Assembly (NCBI RefSeq): GCF_005860795.2
Contig: NZ_CP058350.1
Coordinates: 1,828,501 to 1,892,500 of the forward strand
Direction of reading: 5' to 3'
Length of the DNA: 64,000 bases
Source: Peteryoungia desertarenae
GTDB taxonomy: Bacteria > Pseudomonadota > Alphaproteobacteria > Rhizobiales > Rhizobiaceae
This document shows positions 1 through 8,566 of this stretch, in pieces; positions within the stretch are counted from its first letter, which is position 1; every line of letters starts with the position of its first letter. A model generated the notes under the pieces. That model did not search any database. It was not told where the DNA came from and saw only the letters and a list, made by a program, of their open reading frames with translations. The position numbers and the translations under genes are program-made.

Positions 1-435
1 GAGGCCGGGAAGGGCTTTGCCGTCGTCGCCCAGGAGGTGCGGGAGCTTGCGCAGCGGTCGGCCAATGCTGCCAAGGAGATCAAGGCGCTCATCCATGCAT
101 CGGGTGATCAGGTTCGCTCCGGTGTCGAACTGGTCAACCAGACGGGCCAAGCATTGCAGGTGATTGTCCGCGAAGTCCAGGAGATCAATGGCCACGTCAA
201 CGCGATTGTCACGGCATCGCGTGAGCAGGCGACCGGTCTTCAGGAGATCAACACGGCAGTCAACACCATGGACCAGGGTACGCAGCAGAATGCTGCCATG
301 GTTGAAGAGCAGACGGCTGCAAGCCACGGTCTTGCGCAGGAGGCCGCAGCACTCACTGCCCTTCTTGCGCAGTTCCGGATCGATGACCGGACCATGGGGC
401 AGGCATCGTCCTCATCCGGTCGCAGGGCCGCATAA
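1..435 (+). CDS. Methyl-accepting chemotaxis protein, C-terminal end (partial)
   Basis: The reading frame is open from base 1, so the gene starts outside the window. The visible 144 residues begin at [20 protein letters not shown], the conserved signalling tip of a chemoreceptor that contacts CheA and CheW. They continue through the C-terminal half of the coiled coil ([15 protein letters not shown]) and end in a short Ser/Arg-rich tail. No C-terminal CheR/CheB-tethering pentapeptide is present, unlike the receptor at 4561-6594, which is otherwise very similar in this part. A strong terminator follows 25 bases after the stop. Ligand and membrane topology cannot be judged from this fragment. 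Confidence 0.93.
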   Translation, partial: EAGKGFAVVAQEVRELAQRSANAAKEIKALIHASGDQVRSGVELVNQTGQALQVIVREVQEINGHVNAIVTASREQATGLQEINTAVNTMDQGTQQNAAMVEEQTAASHGLAQEAAALTALLAQFRIDDRTMGQASSSSGRRAA

Positions 436-459
436 GCCCGATCTCATCACCCTGTTTGA

Positions 460-489
460 GGCGGCATCCTTCTGGATGCCGCCTTTTCC
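460..489 (+). terminator. Intrinsic terminator of the partial chemoreceptor gene
   Basis: A perfect 10-bp stem (GGCGGCATCC / GGATGCCGCC) closes a TTCT tetraloop and is followed by TTTTCC. It lies 25 bases after the stop codon of the upstream chemoreceptor. Confidence 0.88.
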
Positions 490-619
490 ATTCCAGGCTT
501 CAGCCTGAGTTCACATCTCGGCTGCACCTTGATGGGATCAAATGTCGGGCGGGTTGCGTTGACCGCTTTGAACCGGAAATGAAATTCAAGAACAGCCTTA
601 TGGCATCAGGAGAGTTCTC

Positions 620-928
620 ATGCCCCGCGCACTGTCTCTTGCAATCGCTTTCGTGCTTGCGATCGCCCCGCTGACAGCGACACCCGTTTCGGCGGCAAAC
701 CAGTCTTCCATCCAACTGGCCAGCGGCGACGTGATCATTGGCGGCGAAAATACCCGCGTCATCCGCCGCGAACCCGGTGTTCGCCCACAGCGCTACTACT
801 GCGTCATAGAACCGTCAGCCTTCGACAATCCGAACGGCAATTACTCGTGCCCCGCAAGACCGGGACGTGTCGGCGGCACTTGCCGCTGCCCCAACGTGAC
901 CGGCTCTGGAACGCTCTACACCTACTGA
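620..928 (+). CDS. Small secreted cysteine-containing protein of unknown function
   Basis: 102 residues. An N-terminal signal peptide is clear: a basic start, then a hydrophobic run ending in TPVSAA, with probable cleavage near residue 25. The mature part is about 75 residues with four cysteines (YYCVIE, NYSCPA, GTCRCPN), which suggests two disulfides in the periplasm or outside the cell. A ribosome site (AGGAGA) lies 6 bases before the ATG. It stands alone, convergent with the methyltransferase gene at 940-2190. I do not recognise the family, and no function is assigned. Confidence 0.75.
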   Translation: MPRALSLAIAFVLAIAPLTATPVSAANQSSIQLASGDVIIGGENTRVIRREPGVRPQRYYCVIEPSAFDNPNGNYSCPARPGRVGGTCRCPNVTGSGTLYTY

Positions 929-939
929 TGAGGCCAACG

Positions 940-2190
940 TCAGCCCTTGGTGAGCGTCGCCACTGCCTCGACATGCGGCGACCACAGAAACTGGTCGATT
1001 GGCGTGACCTGATGGATCCGGTAGCCACCCGCCGTCAGGATCGCGAGATCCCGCGCCAGCGTGAGCGGATTGCAGCTGATTGCCACGATCTTCTTCACCG
1101 ATGAGCGGGCAAGCTCGCGACACTGGTCCTCCGCACCTGCGCGTGGCGGGTCGAAGACCACCGCATCCATCGTCTTCAGTTCGGACGCCATCATCGGGCG
1201 GCGAAAGAGATCACGGCGCTCGACGCTGACCGGCTTGATGCCCTGGGTGTTGCGTGCAGCATGGTCCAGCGCCTTCACCGCTTTCTCGTCGGATTCCACC
1301 GCATGCACCTGCGCGACCCTTGCCATCCGAAGGGCAAATGTCCCGATCCCGGCAAAGAGATCGGCAACACGTTTTGCCTTGCCGATATGGGCAATCGCCA
1401 GCCGCGCCATCTCTTCCTCGGCCTCGGCCGTTGCCTGGGTGAAGGCTCCCGGCGGGAGAACCACGCGCGCACCACCAAAATCGAGCTGGGGCTTCACTGG
1501 CTCGATGATGATTTCTCCGTTGACGGAAACGCGCGCAATCCCTGCCAGCTTCATAACCACATCGGTAAGACCGCGTTTCTCGCGGTCGGCCATCCCGCCC
1601 TGCAATCCTTCGACGGACACGTCGAGCCCTGTCATGGTCTCCGTGACAACGAGGCGGAAGGCATCCGAATTGCAGGCTTTGGCGATGGCTTTGAGGGCAG
1701 GGAGCTTCGAGAAAAGCCCGGGTGACTGGATGGGACATTCCTCGATCGGCACCACATGCCGGGTTCCGGCCTGGTTGAAGCCGATGATGAGGGCACCTTC
1801 GCGACGCCTGACCGTGTAGACGAGCCGGCGGCGCTCTCCGGGATGCGCCTCAAAGGTCGGGCAGATCTCCGGCTTCAGCCCCTTGGATGCCAGGGCCGCA
1901 GCAACGCTGTCGCGCTTGAAGATGTTATAGGCCGGTTTCGCCATATGCTGAAGCGAACACCCGCCGCAGGCTCCACCGACCCCGTCAGGACCAAAATGCC
2001 GGCATGGAGGCTCCACCCGATCAGGGGAGGGGCTGGTGATCGACATGATCGTGCCCTGGTCCTTCACGCGGGCAACGGCGACGGTGTCGCCAGGCAAGGA
2101 AAATGGTACGAAGACCGGACCCTTTTCGCCGTGAGCCACGCCATCACCCTGCGCTCCGAGGCTTTGGATTGTGAGTGTCTCGGTGCTCAT
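940..2190 (-). CDS. Class I SAM-dependent RNA methyltransferase (TrmA/RumA/RlmD family)
   Basis: 416 residues. Predicted to methylate C5 of a uridine in rRNA or tRNA using S-adenosylmethionine. An N-terminal TRAM-like beta barrel (about residues 1-55) is followed by the 4Fe-4S cysteines C63, C75 and C78 (ACGGC context) with a fourth in EECPI. The SAM-binding loop is DLFAGIGTFAL, and the motif SCNPLTLARDL carries the catalytic cysteine. The start ATG overlaps the stop of tlyA by 4 bases (ATGA), so the two are translationally coupled. The family call is firm. The exact target uridine (RlmD-like 23S rRNA or other) is not decidable by eye. Confidence 0.92.
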   Translation of the reverse strand: MSTETLTIQSLGAQGDGVAHGEKGPVFVPFSLPGDTVAVARVKDQGTIMSITSPSPDRVEPPCRHFGPDGVGGACGGCSLQHMAKPAYNIFKRDSVAAALASKGLKPEICPTFEAHPGERRRLVYTVRRREGALIIGFNQAGTRHVVPIEECPIQSPGLFSKLPALKAIAKACNSDAFRLVVTETMTGLDVSVEGLQGGMADREKRGLTDVVMKLAGIARVSVNGEIIIEPVKPQLDFGGARVVLPPGAFTQATAEAEEEMARLAIAHIGKAKRVADLFAGIGTFALRMARVAQVHAVESDEKAVKALDHAARNTQGIKPVSVERRDLFRRPMMASELKTMDAVVFDPPRAGAEDQCRELARSSVKKIVAISCNPLTLARDLAILTAGGYRIHQVTPIDQFLWSPHVEAVATLTKG

Positions 2191-2984
2191 GCATCATCCT
2201 CGTCGCGGTCATCCCCATCGAGATCGGCCTCGGCGGGCTTGCGACCGGCGAGCAGGAACTCTTCATTGCCATCGCCACCGGCAATCGGCGAGGGGATGAG
2301 ACCCAGGCTTTCCCAGCCCATGTCCTCGACCAGCCAGCGTTCCAGTTCGGCCGCAACCAGCGGCGCCGTCTCCGGCTCCTTCAGCAGGCCGGCCTTGCTG
2401 ATCGCCTCGCGCCCGGCTTCGAATTGCGGCTTGACGAGCAGCAGGCAGTGAGCGCCAGGCACGGCAAGCTCCAAGGCAGGCACCAGCGCAAGCTTCAGGG
2501 AAATGAACGAGACATCAGACACGATGAAGTCGATCTCGCGGTCATCAATATCTTCGGCTTCCATGTAGCGGGCATTGAGACCCTCGATATTGGTAACGCG
2601 AGGATCGCTTGCCAATCTCGGATGGAACTGGCCGTGACCGACATCCACCGATGTCACATGCCCGGCGCCGCGCTTGAGCAGAACCTCTGTAAAGCCGCCG
2701 GTCGAGGCGCCGACATCGAGACAGTCGCAGCCGCTGGGATCGAGTCCGAAGCGATCAAGGCCGGCAACGAGCTTCAAGGCCGCACGGGACACATAATCCT
2801 GGGCTGGATCATCGATGGTAAACTCATGCGTTGCAGCGAAGACGAGGCTGGGCTTGGTCACGACCTTGCCGTCGACCTTGACAGTGCCGCGCTGGATCGC
2901 GTCGCGCGCACGGGCGCGACTGGCAAAAAGATTAAGGGCAACCAGCAGCTGGTCGAGGCGTTGAGGTTCGGGACGTGTCTTCAT
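2187..2984 (-). CDS. tlyA: TlyA family rRNA 2'-O-methyltransferase
   Basis: 265 residues. Family members methylate ribose 2'-OH groups in 16S and/or 23S rRNA. An S4 RNA-binding domain sits at about residues 8-60 (RLDQLLVALNLFASRARARD), joined to a FtsJ-like Rossmann fold with the SAM motif CLDVGASTGGFTEVLL and a conserved IVSDVSFISL strand. It is coupled by a 4-base overlap to the RNA methyltransferase downstream. In other rhizobia this pair usually follows dxs, as I recall. Here dxs is about 8 kb away on the same strand. Some homologues were named haemolysins, but the RNA-methylase role is better supported. Confidence 0.93.
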   Translation of the reverse strand: MKTRPEPQRLDQLLVALNLFASRARARDAIQRGTVKVDGKVVTKPSLVFAATHEFTIDDPAQDYVSRAALKLVAGLDRFGLDPSGCDCLDVGASTGGFTEVLLKRGAGHVTSVDVGHGQFHPRLASDPRVTNIEGLNARYMEAEDIDDREIDFIVSDVSFISLKLALVPALELAVPGAHCLLLVKPQFEAGREAISKAGLLKEPETAPLVAAELERWLVEDMGWESLGLIPSPIAGGDGNEEFLLAGRKPAEADLDGDDRDEDDA

Positions 2985-3144
2985 GCTCCGTCAATGACGG
3001 GAGGGCGCACATGACGCAAGTCTTTTCCTGGGCGACGTTGTGAGCCGAAGAGTTTTTCCGGAATTGTTGAGTTGCAATACGAAAAATCATGTCCGCGATG
3101 GTTTAATTAGTAATCGTTTAATGAATGCGGACTAATCTGGCAGC

Positions 3145-3278
3145 AGGTCTCCGGATTGACCCTACCTCCTCTGTCGGGTCCGGATCAGGAACCCTTGACC
3201 GTGCCGGCGTCATTCCCTCCCCGGACGCCGATTTGCAGAAGCCCTCCGGATTCGGGCCCGGGGGGCTTCTTCTTTTCT
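3145..3278 (+). ncRNA. Candidate trans-acting sRNA with two anti-Shine-Dalgarno hairpin loops and a terminator
   Basis: Three hairpins follow one another in the gap upstream of the DUF4424 gene. Hairpin 1 (3158-3180) has a GACCC/GGGTC stem and a loop containing CCTCCT. Hairpin 2 (3205-3230) has a perfect 7-bp CGGCGTC/GACGCCG stem and a loop ATTCCCTCCCCG. Hairpin 3 (3237-3270) has a 13-bp stem with one G-U pair and is followed by TCTTTTCTCT, an intrinsic terminator. Pyrimidine loops complementary to ribosome-binding sites are typical of alphaproteobacterial sRNAs such as the alpha-r14 and AbcR/alpha-r15 families. The terminator ends before the next start codon, so it is unlikely to be just a 5' leader. 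The 5' end is estimated; no clear promoter was seen. Confidence 0.6.
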
Positions 3279-3344
3279 CTGACCATTGACGAATGCGAGA
3301 GGCTTACGTCTAACTCCTCGCAGGATTGTGCGAATGGGGAATGG

Positions 3345-4367
3345 ATGATGAGTCGGCCAGTTGGTTCCAGACGTATGCTTGCCACACTTGCGCTCTGCAT
3401 GCTTGCAGCGCCTTCGGTTCATGCCAATGATACCACCGCAGTCCTGGGCTCCGGTGGTCTTGTCTTTACCCGAAGCGATACGATCCGGATGGTGAGGGAG
3501 GATCTCTACATTTCGCCGACCAGGGTGACGGTGGACTATGTCTACCGCAACGACAGCAACGAGCCCTTCTCGACCATCGTTGCTTTTCCGATGCCGCGCA
3601 TCGGCGGCGATCCCTATTCCATGGCGGATATTCCCGATCAGGAGAGCGACAATTTCATGGGCTTCTCCGTCACCCAGGACGGCAAATCCATCACGCCCAA
3701 TCTGCAGCAACGGGCACTGCTGAAAGGCATCGATTTCACAGCGGAGCTTCAGGCGCACGGGGTTCCCTTGCAGCCTTTTGCGGAGGCGACCTCCGCAGCA
3801 TTGAGAGCTGTTTCGCCTGACGTTTTGTCAAGGTGGGAGAGCCAGGGGCTGATCATCAACATGGCCTATGCGGAAAACGGCGCACCGCCTCCGGACTATT
3901 ATCCGGCCTGGGAGCTTGATGCGGTCTATTGGTGGGAAACCACCTTCCCGCCCGGCAAGGATGTCGCTGTCAGCCATGCCTATCGACCCAGCGTCGGCGG
4001 CACGGTTGCCATGGTGTTCATCCAGGACGGAAAGCCGACCGAAGCATATGCCGAATACAAGGAACGCTATTGCATTGACGATGACTTCATGAAGCTCGCG
4101 GCACGTCTCGAAAAGAACCAGAATTTCGAGACTGGCAACGTCTATTTCGAGCGCTGGCTTTCCTACATCCTGACGACAGGTGCCAATTGGGCCGGACCCA
4201 TCGAGAATTTCAAGCTGACTGTGGATAAGGAGCACGAGAAGAACTACATCAGCTTCTGCGGTGAAGGTGTCAGGAAGGTCGGGCCGACGACTTTCGAGAT
4301 GACGGCCACCGACTTCTATCCTCAACGGGATCTGGATCTTCTTTTGATTGTTCCCGTCAACTATTGA
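3345..4367 (+). CDS. DUF4424 domain-containing exported protein
   Basis: About 340 residues from the ATG at 3345 (the adjacent ATG at 3348 is equally possible), preceded by GGGGA. The frame is open upstream, but that part runs through the candidate sRNA terminator and lacks a ribosome site, so the later start is preferred. A signal peptide ends around PSVHA|ND. The mature region begins with the DUF4424 pattern (LGSGGLVFTRSDTIRMVRED) and is rich in beta strands. Near the C-terminus is a single-cysteine segment (YISFCGEG). Function is unknown in the family; a periplasmic or surface location is inferred from the signal peptide. It stands alone, with the chemoreceptor 190 bases downstream. Confidence 0.85.
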   Translation: MMSRPVGSRRMLATLALCMLAAPSVHANDTTAVLGSGGLVFTRSDTIRMVREDLYISPTRVTVDYVYRNDSNEPFSTIVAFPMPRIGGDPYSMADIPDQESDNFMGFSVTQDGKSITPNLQQRALLKGIDFTAELQAHGVPLQPFAEATSAALRAVSPDVLSRWESQGLIINMAYAENGAPPPDYYPAWELDAVYWWETTFPPGKDVAVSHAYRPSVGGTVAMVFIQDGKPTEAYAEYKERYCIDDDFMKLAARLEKNQNFETGNVYFERWLSYILTTGANWAGPIENFKLTVDKEHEKNYISFCGEGVRKVGPTTFEMTATDFYPQRDLDLLLIVPVNY

Positions 4368-4560
4368 TTGTATAGCTTCTGCCATAACTTGGTAACCAAC
4401 CGTCAATCGGCTTGGGGCATTATCCGCCCGATTGAGCCAAAGGTCTTGGAAAAGCGTCGCATGATGCAGGCGCGGGACCGAGCGCGATCATGAATTAAAT
4501 CCCTCTAATATAATGGTTTTTCGGTCCTTTGCTGATCGCCTCGCCCAGGGAAATCGCGGT

Positions 4561-6594
4561 ATGTCTTTAAGAAATTTGTCTCTGAACAAGAAGCTCATCC
4601 TGACCTTCTCCTCCATAATGGCCGGTTGCTTCCTTGCCTCATTGGTTGTGTTTGTGCAGGCCTACTCTGCCCGGTCGGACGCCGCGAATGCGGATGGTGC
4701 CTACCGCGTTCTCGGGCAGGTGCAAGAGGCTGTTGTCCAACTTCTCGAACAGGTTGTTCATCAGCGCGAATATCTTGTCACTGGCGATCCCGCGCAGCGT
4801 GCCGCTGTTCTGGCAAATCGTGAACAGCTGCAGAGCGCGATCAACGAAGCAGCACGCACGGCGCAGGGGGATGCGGAAGTCCTGACATCGCTCGATGCCA
4901 TGCGGGCAGCCGCCGATGGTTACTTCAACACGGTTGTCACACCCCAGATGCAAGCCCGTCAGTCAGGACAGGTTCTGGATATTGCCGGCCTTGCTGCCAG
5001 CCAGTCGACGAATGAGCTGGAGACTTTCCGGCAGGCGGCGCTACAAGTGAAGGAACTGGTCGGGCAACGTGCCGTCGACGCCCAGACGGCGCTCGCCTCC
5101 GCGCACCTCAACATCTACTTTGCCCTGCTTCTCGGTGGAGGGGTTGCCGGCATTGCCTCAGTGGCACTGATCTTCGCCCTGTCGCGATCCATCGTGACGC
5201 CAATCGCAGGCATGACATCGGCGATGACACGTCTTGCCGATGGCGACACCGATATTGACGTGCCCGCCCTTGATCGTGGCGACGAGGTTGGGCAAATGGC
5301 CAAGGCCGTCATCGTCTTCAAGGAAGCCTCACTGGAGCGCATGCGTCTGTCCCACGAGCGTCAGTCGTTGAGGGATCAGGCCGAAGCCGAGCGCAAGACG
5401 AGCGAGGCGGAGAAGGCCCGCGAGGCGGAAGAAGTCGCTTTTGCGGTGCGCCGCCTGGCAGATGGTCTTCAGGCGCTTTCGAATGGCGACGTTGCCTATC
5501 GCCTGGAGGAGCCTTTTGCCGCCCGCCTCGACAGTCTGCGCGTCAACTTCAATGACTCTCTTGAAAAGCTTCATGCCGCCCTGCGTTCCGTTGGTGCCAA
5601 CGCGACCGCGATCAATGCTGGCGCCGCAGAAATTCGTGCCTCTGCCGATGACCTTGCCCGCAGAACCGAACAGCAGGCAGCCTCGGTTGAAGAAACAGCA
5701 GCTGCTCTGGAAGAGATTACCCGCACCGTCAAGGATACGGCAAAGCGTGCCGAAGACGCCGGCGAACTGGTGCGCCGTACCCGTGCCGGAGCAGAACGCT
5801 CGGGCGAAGTGGTGCAGAATGCTGTTGCAGCGATGCAGGGCATCGAGCAGTCATCCCAGTCGATCTCCAACATCATCAGCGTGATCGAGGATATCGCGTT
5901 CCAGACCAATCTTCTCGCACTCAATGCCGGCGTTGAAGCGGCGCGTGCAGGCGAGGCCGGCAAGGGATTTGCCGTTGTTGCCCAGGAAGTGAGAGAGCTT
6001 GCTCAGCGGTCGGCAAATGCGGCCAAGGAAATCAAGGCGCTGATTTCCAATTCGACGGCACAGGTGGACAATGGGGTCGCCCTTGTCGGAGAAACGGGAG
6101 ATGAGCTGCAAAAGATCGTGTCAGCCGTGCAGGAGATCAATGACAACGTCGCTGCAATCGTAACGGCTGCCCGCGAACAGTCTGTCGGTCTTCAAGAGGT
6201 CTTCACGGCCGTCAATGCGATGGACAAGGGAACCCAGCAGAATGCTGCCATGGTCGAGCAGCAGACGGCTGCAAGTCATGCCCTGGCGGTAGAAGCCTCC
6301 TCCCTCGATACGCTTCTGTCTCAGTTCCGCCTGGGCGTGCAGGCCGCTGCGGTAACGTCTGCTTCAGGCGGTACCGCATTCACGCGTCCCTCCAGTTCGG
6401 TCTCCGCACCGTCGAGAGCTGCATCCCCGGTAGCCTCAGGCTCTCGCCCGATCATCAGGGGGCCGGTCGCTGCGTCCCCGACCGACACGCCCGCCAGACG
6501 TCCCTCTCCGGCGCGCGCCTTGGCCGACAAATTGGGCAAGGCCTTTGCCACAGCACCCGCCGAGCCGGTCAAGCAGGACTGGACCGAATTCTGA
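4561..6594 (+). CDS. Methyl-accepting chemotaxis protein with CHASE3-like sensor and HAMP domains
   Basis: 677 residues from the ATG at 4561 (AGGGAA upstream); a longer start at 4513 lacks a ribosome site. Order of parts: TM1 about 12-34; a periplasmic helical domain with a CHASE3-like repeat ([11 protein letters not shown]); TM2 about 180-203; a HAMP domain; a coiled coil with a second HAMP-like segment; and the cytoplasmic signalling domain with the tip [20 protein letters not shown]. The protein ends in DWTEF, a likely CheR/CheB docking pentapeptide after a long Pro/Ala/Ser-rich linker. It should send a ligand signal to CheA-CheW. The stimulus is unknown. A perfect hairpin terminator follows. 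Confidence 0.93.
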   Translation: MSLRNLSLNKKLILTFSSIMAGCFLASLVVFVQAYSARSDAANADGAYRVLGQVQEAVVQLLEQVVHQREYLVTGDPAQRAAVLANREQLQSAINEAARTAQGDAEVLTSLDAMRAAADGYFNTVVTPQMQARQSGQVLDIAGLAASQSTNELETFRQAALQVKELVGQRAVDAQTALASAHLNIYFALLLGGGVAGIASVALIFALSRSIVTPIAGMTSAMTRLADGDTDIDVPALDRGDEVGQMAKAVIVFKEASLERMRLSHERQSLRDQAEAERKTSEAEKAREAEEVAFAVRRLADGLQALSNGDVAYRLEEPFAARLDSLRVNFNDSLEKLHAALRSVGANATAINAGAAEIRASADDLARRTEQQAASVEETAAALEEITRTVKDTAKRAEDAGELVRRTRAGAERSGEVVQNAVAAMQGIEQSSQSISNIISVIEDIAFQTNLLALNAGVEAARAGEAGKGFAVVAQEVRELAQRSANAAKEIKALISNSTAQVDNGVALVGETGDELQKIVSAVQEINDNVAAIVTAAREQSVGLQEVFTAVNAMDKGTQQNAAMVEQQTAASHALAVEASSLDTLLSQFRLGVQAAAVTSASGGTAFTRPSSSVSAPSRAASPVASGSRPIIRGPVAASPTDTPARRPSPARALADKLGKAFATAPAEPVKQDWTEF

Positions 6595-6610
6595 TTGGGA
6601 AACATGCATG

Positions 6611-6637
6611 ACAAAGCCCGCGACAAGCGGGCTTTGT
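6611..6637. terminator. Bidirectional hairpin terminator after the chemoreceptor
   Basis: A perfect 11-bp stem, ACAAAGCCCGC / GCGGGCTTTGT, with a GACAA loop lies between the chemoreceptor and the convergent DUF2188 gene. Because the stem itself begins with A and ends with T residues, it can serve both directions. Confidence 0.8.
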
Positions 6638-6666
6638 TCCATCCGGACCTGCAACCTTGGCTGCAG

Positions 6667-6921
6667 TCAGTCATCATCCACATCATCAACGACATCAGTC
6701 ATGGGGCGGTCAGCGCCATCGACACGTTCATGATGCCAGTGACCCGCCTCGTCCTGCCAGGCGATGTCTGCATCGCCACCTGCCAATTGCTGCGATGCCG
6801 CAGCCTGCCTTGCAGCGACAACCGCGTCCTGATGGCTGGCAAAGGGCTCTGAATAAACGTCGCCGAGCCGATAGGCAAAGCCGTCATCATGACGCACGAT
6901 GTGATAGGTGATCTTCTGCAT
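6667..6921 (-). CDS. DUF2188 domain-containing protein
   Basis: 84 residues from MQKITYHIV. The compact HDDGFAYRLG...PFASHQDAVVAARQAA pattern matches DUF2188, a small soluble domain of unknown function. The C-terminus is very acidic (VVDDVDDD). It lies 7 bases downstream of the DUF883-like gene and the two are probably co-transcribed. Pairs like this are often seen among stress and envelope genes, but nothing in the sequence shows a mechanism. An upstream in-frame extension was rejected because it overlaps the neighbouring gene. Confidence 0.75.
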   Translation of the reverse strand: MQKITYHIVRHDDGFAYRLGDVYSEPFASHQDAVVAARQAAASQQLAGGDADIAWQDEAGHWHHERVDGADRPMTDVVDDVDDD

Positions 6922-6928
6922 GAGCGGT

Positions 6929-7252
6929 TTACCAGTGCCAGCGCTTGTCGCGCACCGGTGGGGTAGATGTTGCCGCCATATAGCCGATCGCGATGCCAAT
7001 TAGACCAAGCGTCAGCAGGGCCGTGGAGGTCGCCGCCGGATGCCGCCGCGCCATGCCGGTCATGCTGTCGATGCCGTCACGTGCATAGTCCGCGACATCA
7101 CCGGCGCGACGTGCCGCGCTATGCAGGGCGCTGGATGCCTCATGACGCGCATCCCGGCCCCGACGCCTTGCCTGGGTCGAGATGATCTCGCTCAATTCAC
7201 TCATCTGTTCGCGCAGCTCGCGTAATTCTGCCTGGAGGTTGCTGGTCGCCAC
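6929..7252 (-). CDS. YqjD/ElaB (DUF883)-like membrane-anchored protein
   Basis: 107 residues. The N-terminal two thirds is a charged amphipathic helix (AELRELREQMSELSEII, then RRGRDARHEASSALHSAARR). A single C-terminal membrane helix follows (TSTALLTLGLIGIAIGYMAA) with a short basic tail. This is the layout of the YqjD/ElaB/DUF883 group, C-tail-anchored inner-membrane proteins some of which bind ribosomes in stationary phase. The assignment is by architecture and composition. It is the first gene of a probable two-gene unit with the DUF2188 gene. Confidence 0.72.
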   Translation of the reverse strand: MATSNLQAELRELREQMSELSEIISTQARRRGRDARHEASSALHSAARRAGDVADYARDGIDSMTGMARRHPAATSTALLTLGLIGIAIGYMAATSTPPVRDKRWHW

Positions 7253-7342
7253 GTCCGTTCCTTTCCTTTTGTCTCATTGAAACTCAGGGAAGAAACCGGA
7301 AGCCGCCTCTATTTGTTCCGTTGCCGCGCTCACATCTCTCGA

Positions 7343-7378
7343 AATACAAAGCGCCCGGTACGTTTCCGCACCGGGCGC
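7343..7378 (-). terminator. sodB: Intrinsic terminator of sodB
   Basis: The 9-bp perfect stem GCGCCCGGT / ACCGGGCGC (7351-7378) lies just after the sodB stop. Read on the minus strand it is followed by TTTGTATTTC. Confidence 0.8.
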
Positions 7379-7402
7379 CATGATCATGTTGCTGGTACCA
7401 GA

Positions 7403-8005
7403 TTACTTGGTCGCGGCCTCATACATTTCCAGCACGTAATCCCAGTTGATCAGGCTGTCGACGAAGGCTTCAAGATACTTCGGACGGGCATTGCGGTAGT
7501 CGATATAGTAGGAATGCTCCCAGACATCGACGCCGAGGATCGGGGATGCGCCATGCACCAGCGGGTTTTCGCCGTTCGGGGTCTTGGAGATTTCGAGCTT
7601 GCCGTCCTTGACGGAGAGCCAGGCCCAGCCGGAGCCGAACTGGGTGGTGCCAGCGGCAACGAAATCGGCCTTGAACTTGTCATAGCCGCCGAGGTCGCTG
7701 TCGATGGCAGCCTGCAGCTTGCCCGGCAGCTTGTTGCCGCCGCCATCCTTCTTCATCCAGTTCCAGAAGTGGATGTGGTTATAGTGCTGGCCGGCATTGT
7801 TGAAGAGGCCCGCATTCTTGCCATAGGACTGCTTGACCACCTCTTCCAGCGACAAGCCCTCGAGGCCCGAATCCTTCAGGAGATTGTTGCCGTTGGTCAC
7901 ATAGGCCTGGTGGTGCTTGTCGTGGTGAAACTCAAGGGTTTCAGCCGACATGAACGGCGCCAGCGAGTCGTAAGCATAGGGAAGGGCAGGCAATTCGAAG
8001 GCCAT
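7403..8005 (-). CDS. sodB: Superoxide dismutase (Fe type)
   Basis: 200 residues. Converts superoxide to oxygen and peroxide in the cytoplasm. The start is set by MAFELPALPY with AGGAGA 6 bases upstream; an in-frame earlier start adds seven unconserved residues. Metal ligands are visible: His27 in FHHDKHHQAY, the His of HYNHIHFWNWM, and Asp and His in DVWEHSYYIDYRN. The glutamine four residues before the second ligand (GQHYNH) matches the FeSOD-specific position, pointing to Fe rather than Mn, although cambialistic use is possible. Monocistronic with its own terminator. Confidence 0.96.
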   Translation of the reverse strand: MAFELPALPYAYDSLAPFMSAETLEFHHDKHHQAYVTNGNNLLKDSGLEGLSLEEVVKQSYGKNAGLFNNAGQHYNHIHFWNWMKKDGGGNKLPGKLQAAIDSDLGGYDKFKADFVAAGTTQFGSGWAWLSVKDGKLEISKTPNGENPLVHGASPILGVDVWEHSYYIDYRNARPKYLEAFVDSLINWDYVLEMYEAATK

Positions 8006-8215
8006 GGTGGTTTCTCCTCTTGGCAATAGATTTGCGTTTTGGCGGGTGACGGGAACATAGGTGCGGAACCTTGGGGTGGCAACCTAGGACACACCAAAAT
8101 TGTTCCCTCTCGCAGAATGTTTGGATTCCTCATCCCGTCAGACGCAAAAGATTTTCGTTGCCTGTGGTCCCTGGCAAAAGCAACCCTCATATCTCTGCTG
8201 ATCTTGTGGAACGGG

Positions 8216-8557
8216 TCACTCGAAATAGACCTCTGGCTCTGGCAGCCCTTCGACGGTAAAACCGAATGCAGCACGCGCAATCCTGCATTCCTCGTCACCC
8301 GGCATGCAGGTTCGGCAGACATGCGGGCGCACGAGGTAGACGGTGCAACCGACATGCTTGCCGACCTCGCCGGTAAGCGCTGCACACCGACCGTTCTCGA
8401 ACTTCATCCCGCTCTCGTCCTCGGCAATCATCGCCTCGGGGATGGCAGCCAGTTCCTCATCGCTTTCGAGCGAGAAGCGCGGCCAGTCCGCTGAATAGGC
8501 ACAGCATGCACCGCAGGTCTGGCAGTCGAAGATCTCGGGTGGTGATGTCTCAAGCAT
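8216..8557 (-). CDS. YkgJ family cysteine-cluster protein
   Basis: 113 residues. The N-terminal FDCQTCGACCAYS and later cysteines (NGRCAAL, HVGCTVY, RPHVCRTCMPGDEECR) form the CxxC-x2-C-type cluster of the YkgJ/UPF0153 family, thought to bind zinc or an Fe-S cluster. It lies 9 bases downstream of the MFS gene on the same strand and may be co-transcribed. The biochemical role is unknown. Confidence 0.87.
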   Translation of the reverse strand: MLETSPPEIFDCQTCGACCAYSADWPRFSLESDEELAAIPEAMIAEDESGMKFENGRCAALTGEVGKHVGCTVYLVRPHVCRTCMPGDEECRIARAAFGFTVEGLPEPEVYFE

Positions 8558-8566
8558 ATTGGAACC

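Noticed and set aside
3156..3344. Upstream extension of the DUF4424 protein
   Set aside because: It runs through a clear terminator hairpin, has no ribosome site and displaces the signal peptide. The start at 3345/3348 is preferred.
4404..4434. CAATCGG/CCGATTG stem after the DUF4424 gene as a terminator
   Set aside because: Seven pairs around a 17-base interior with no T tail. Too weak to call.
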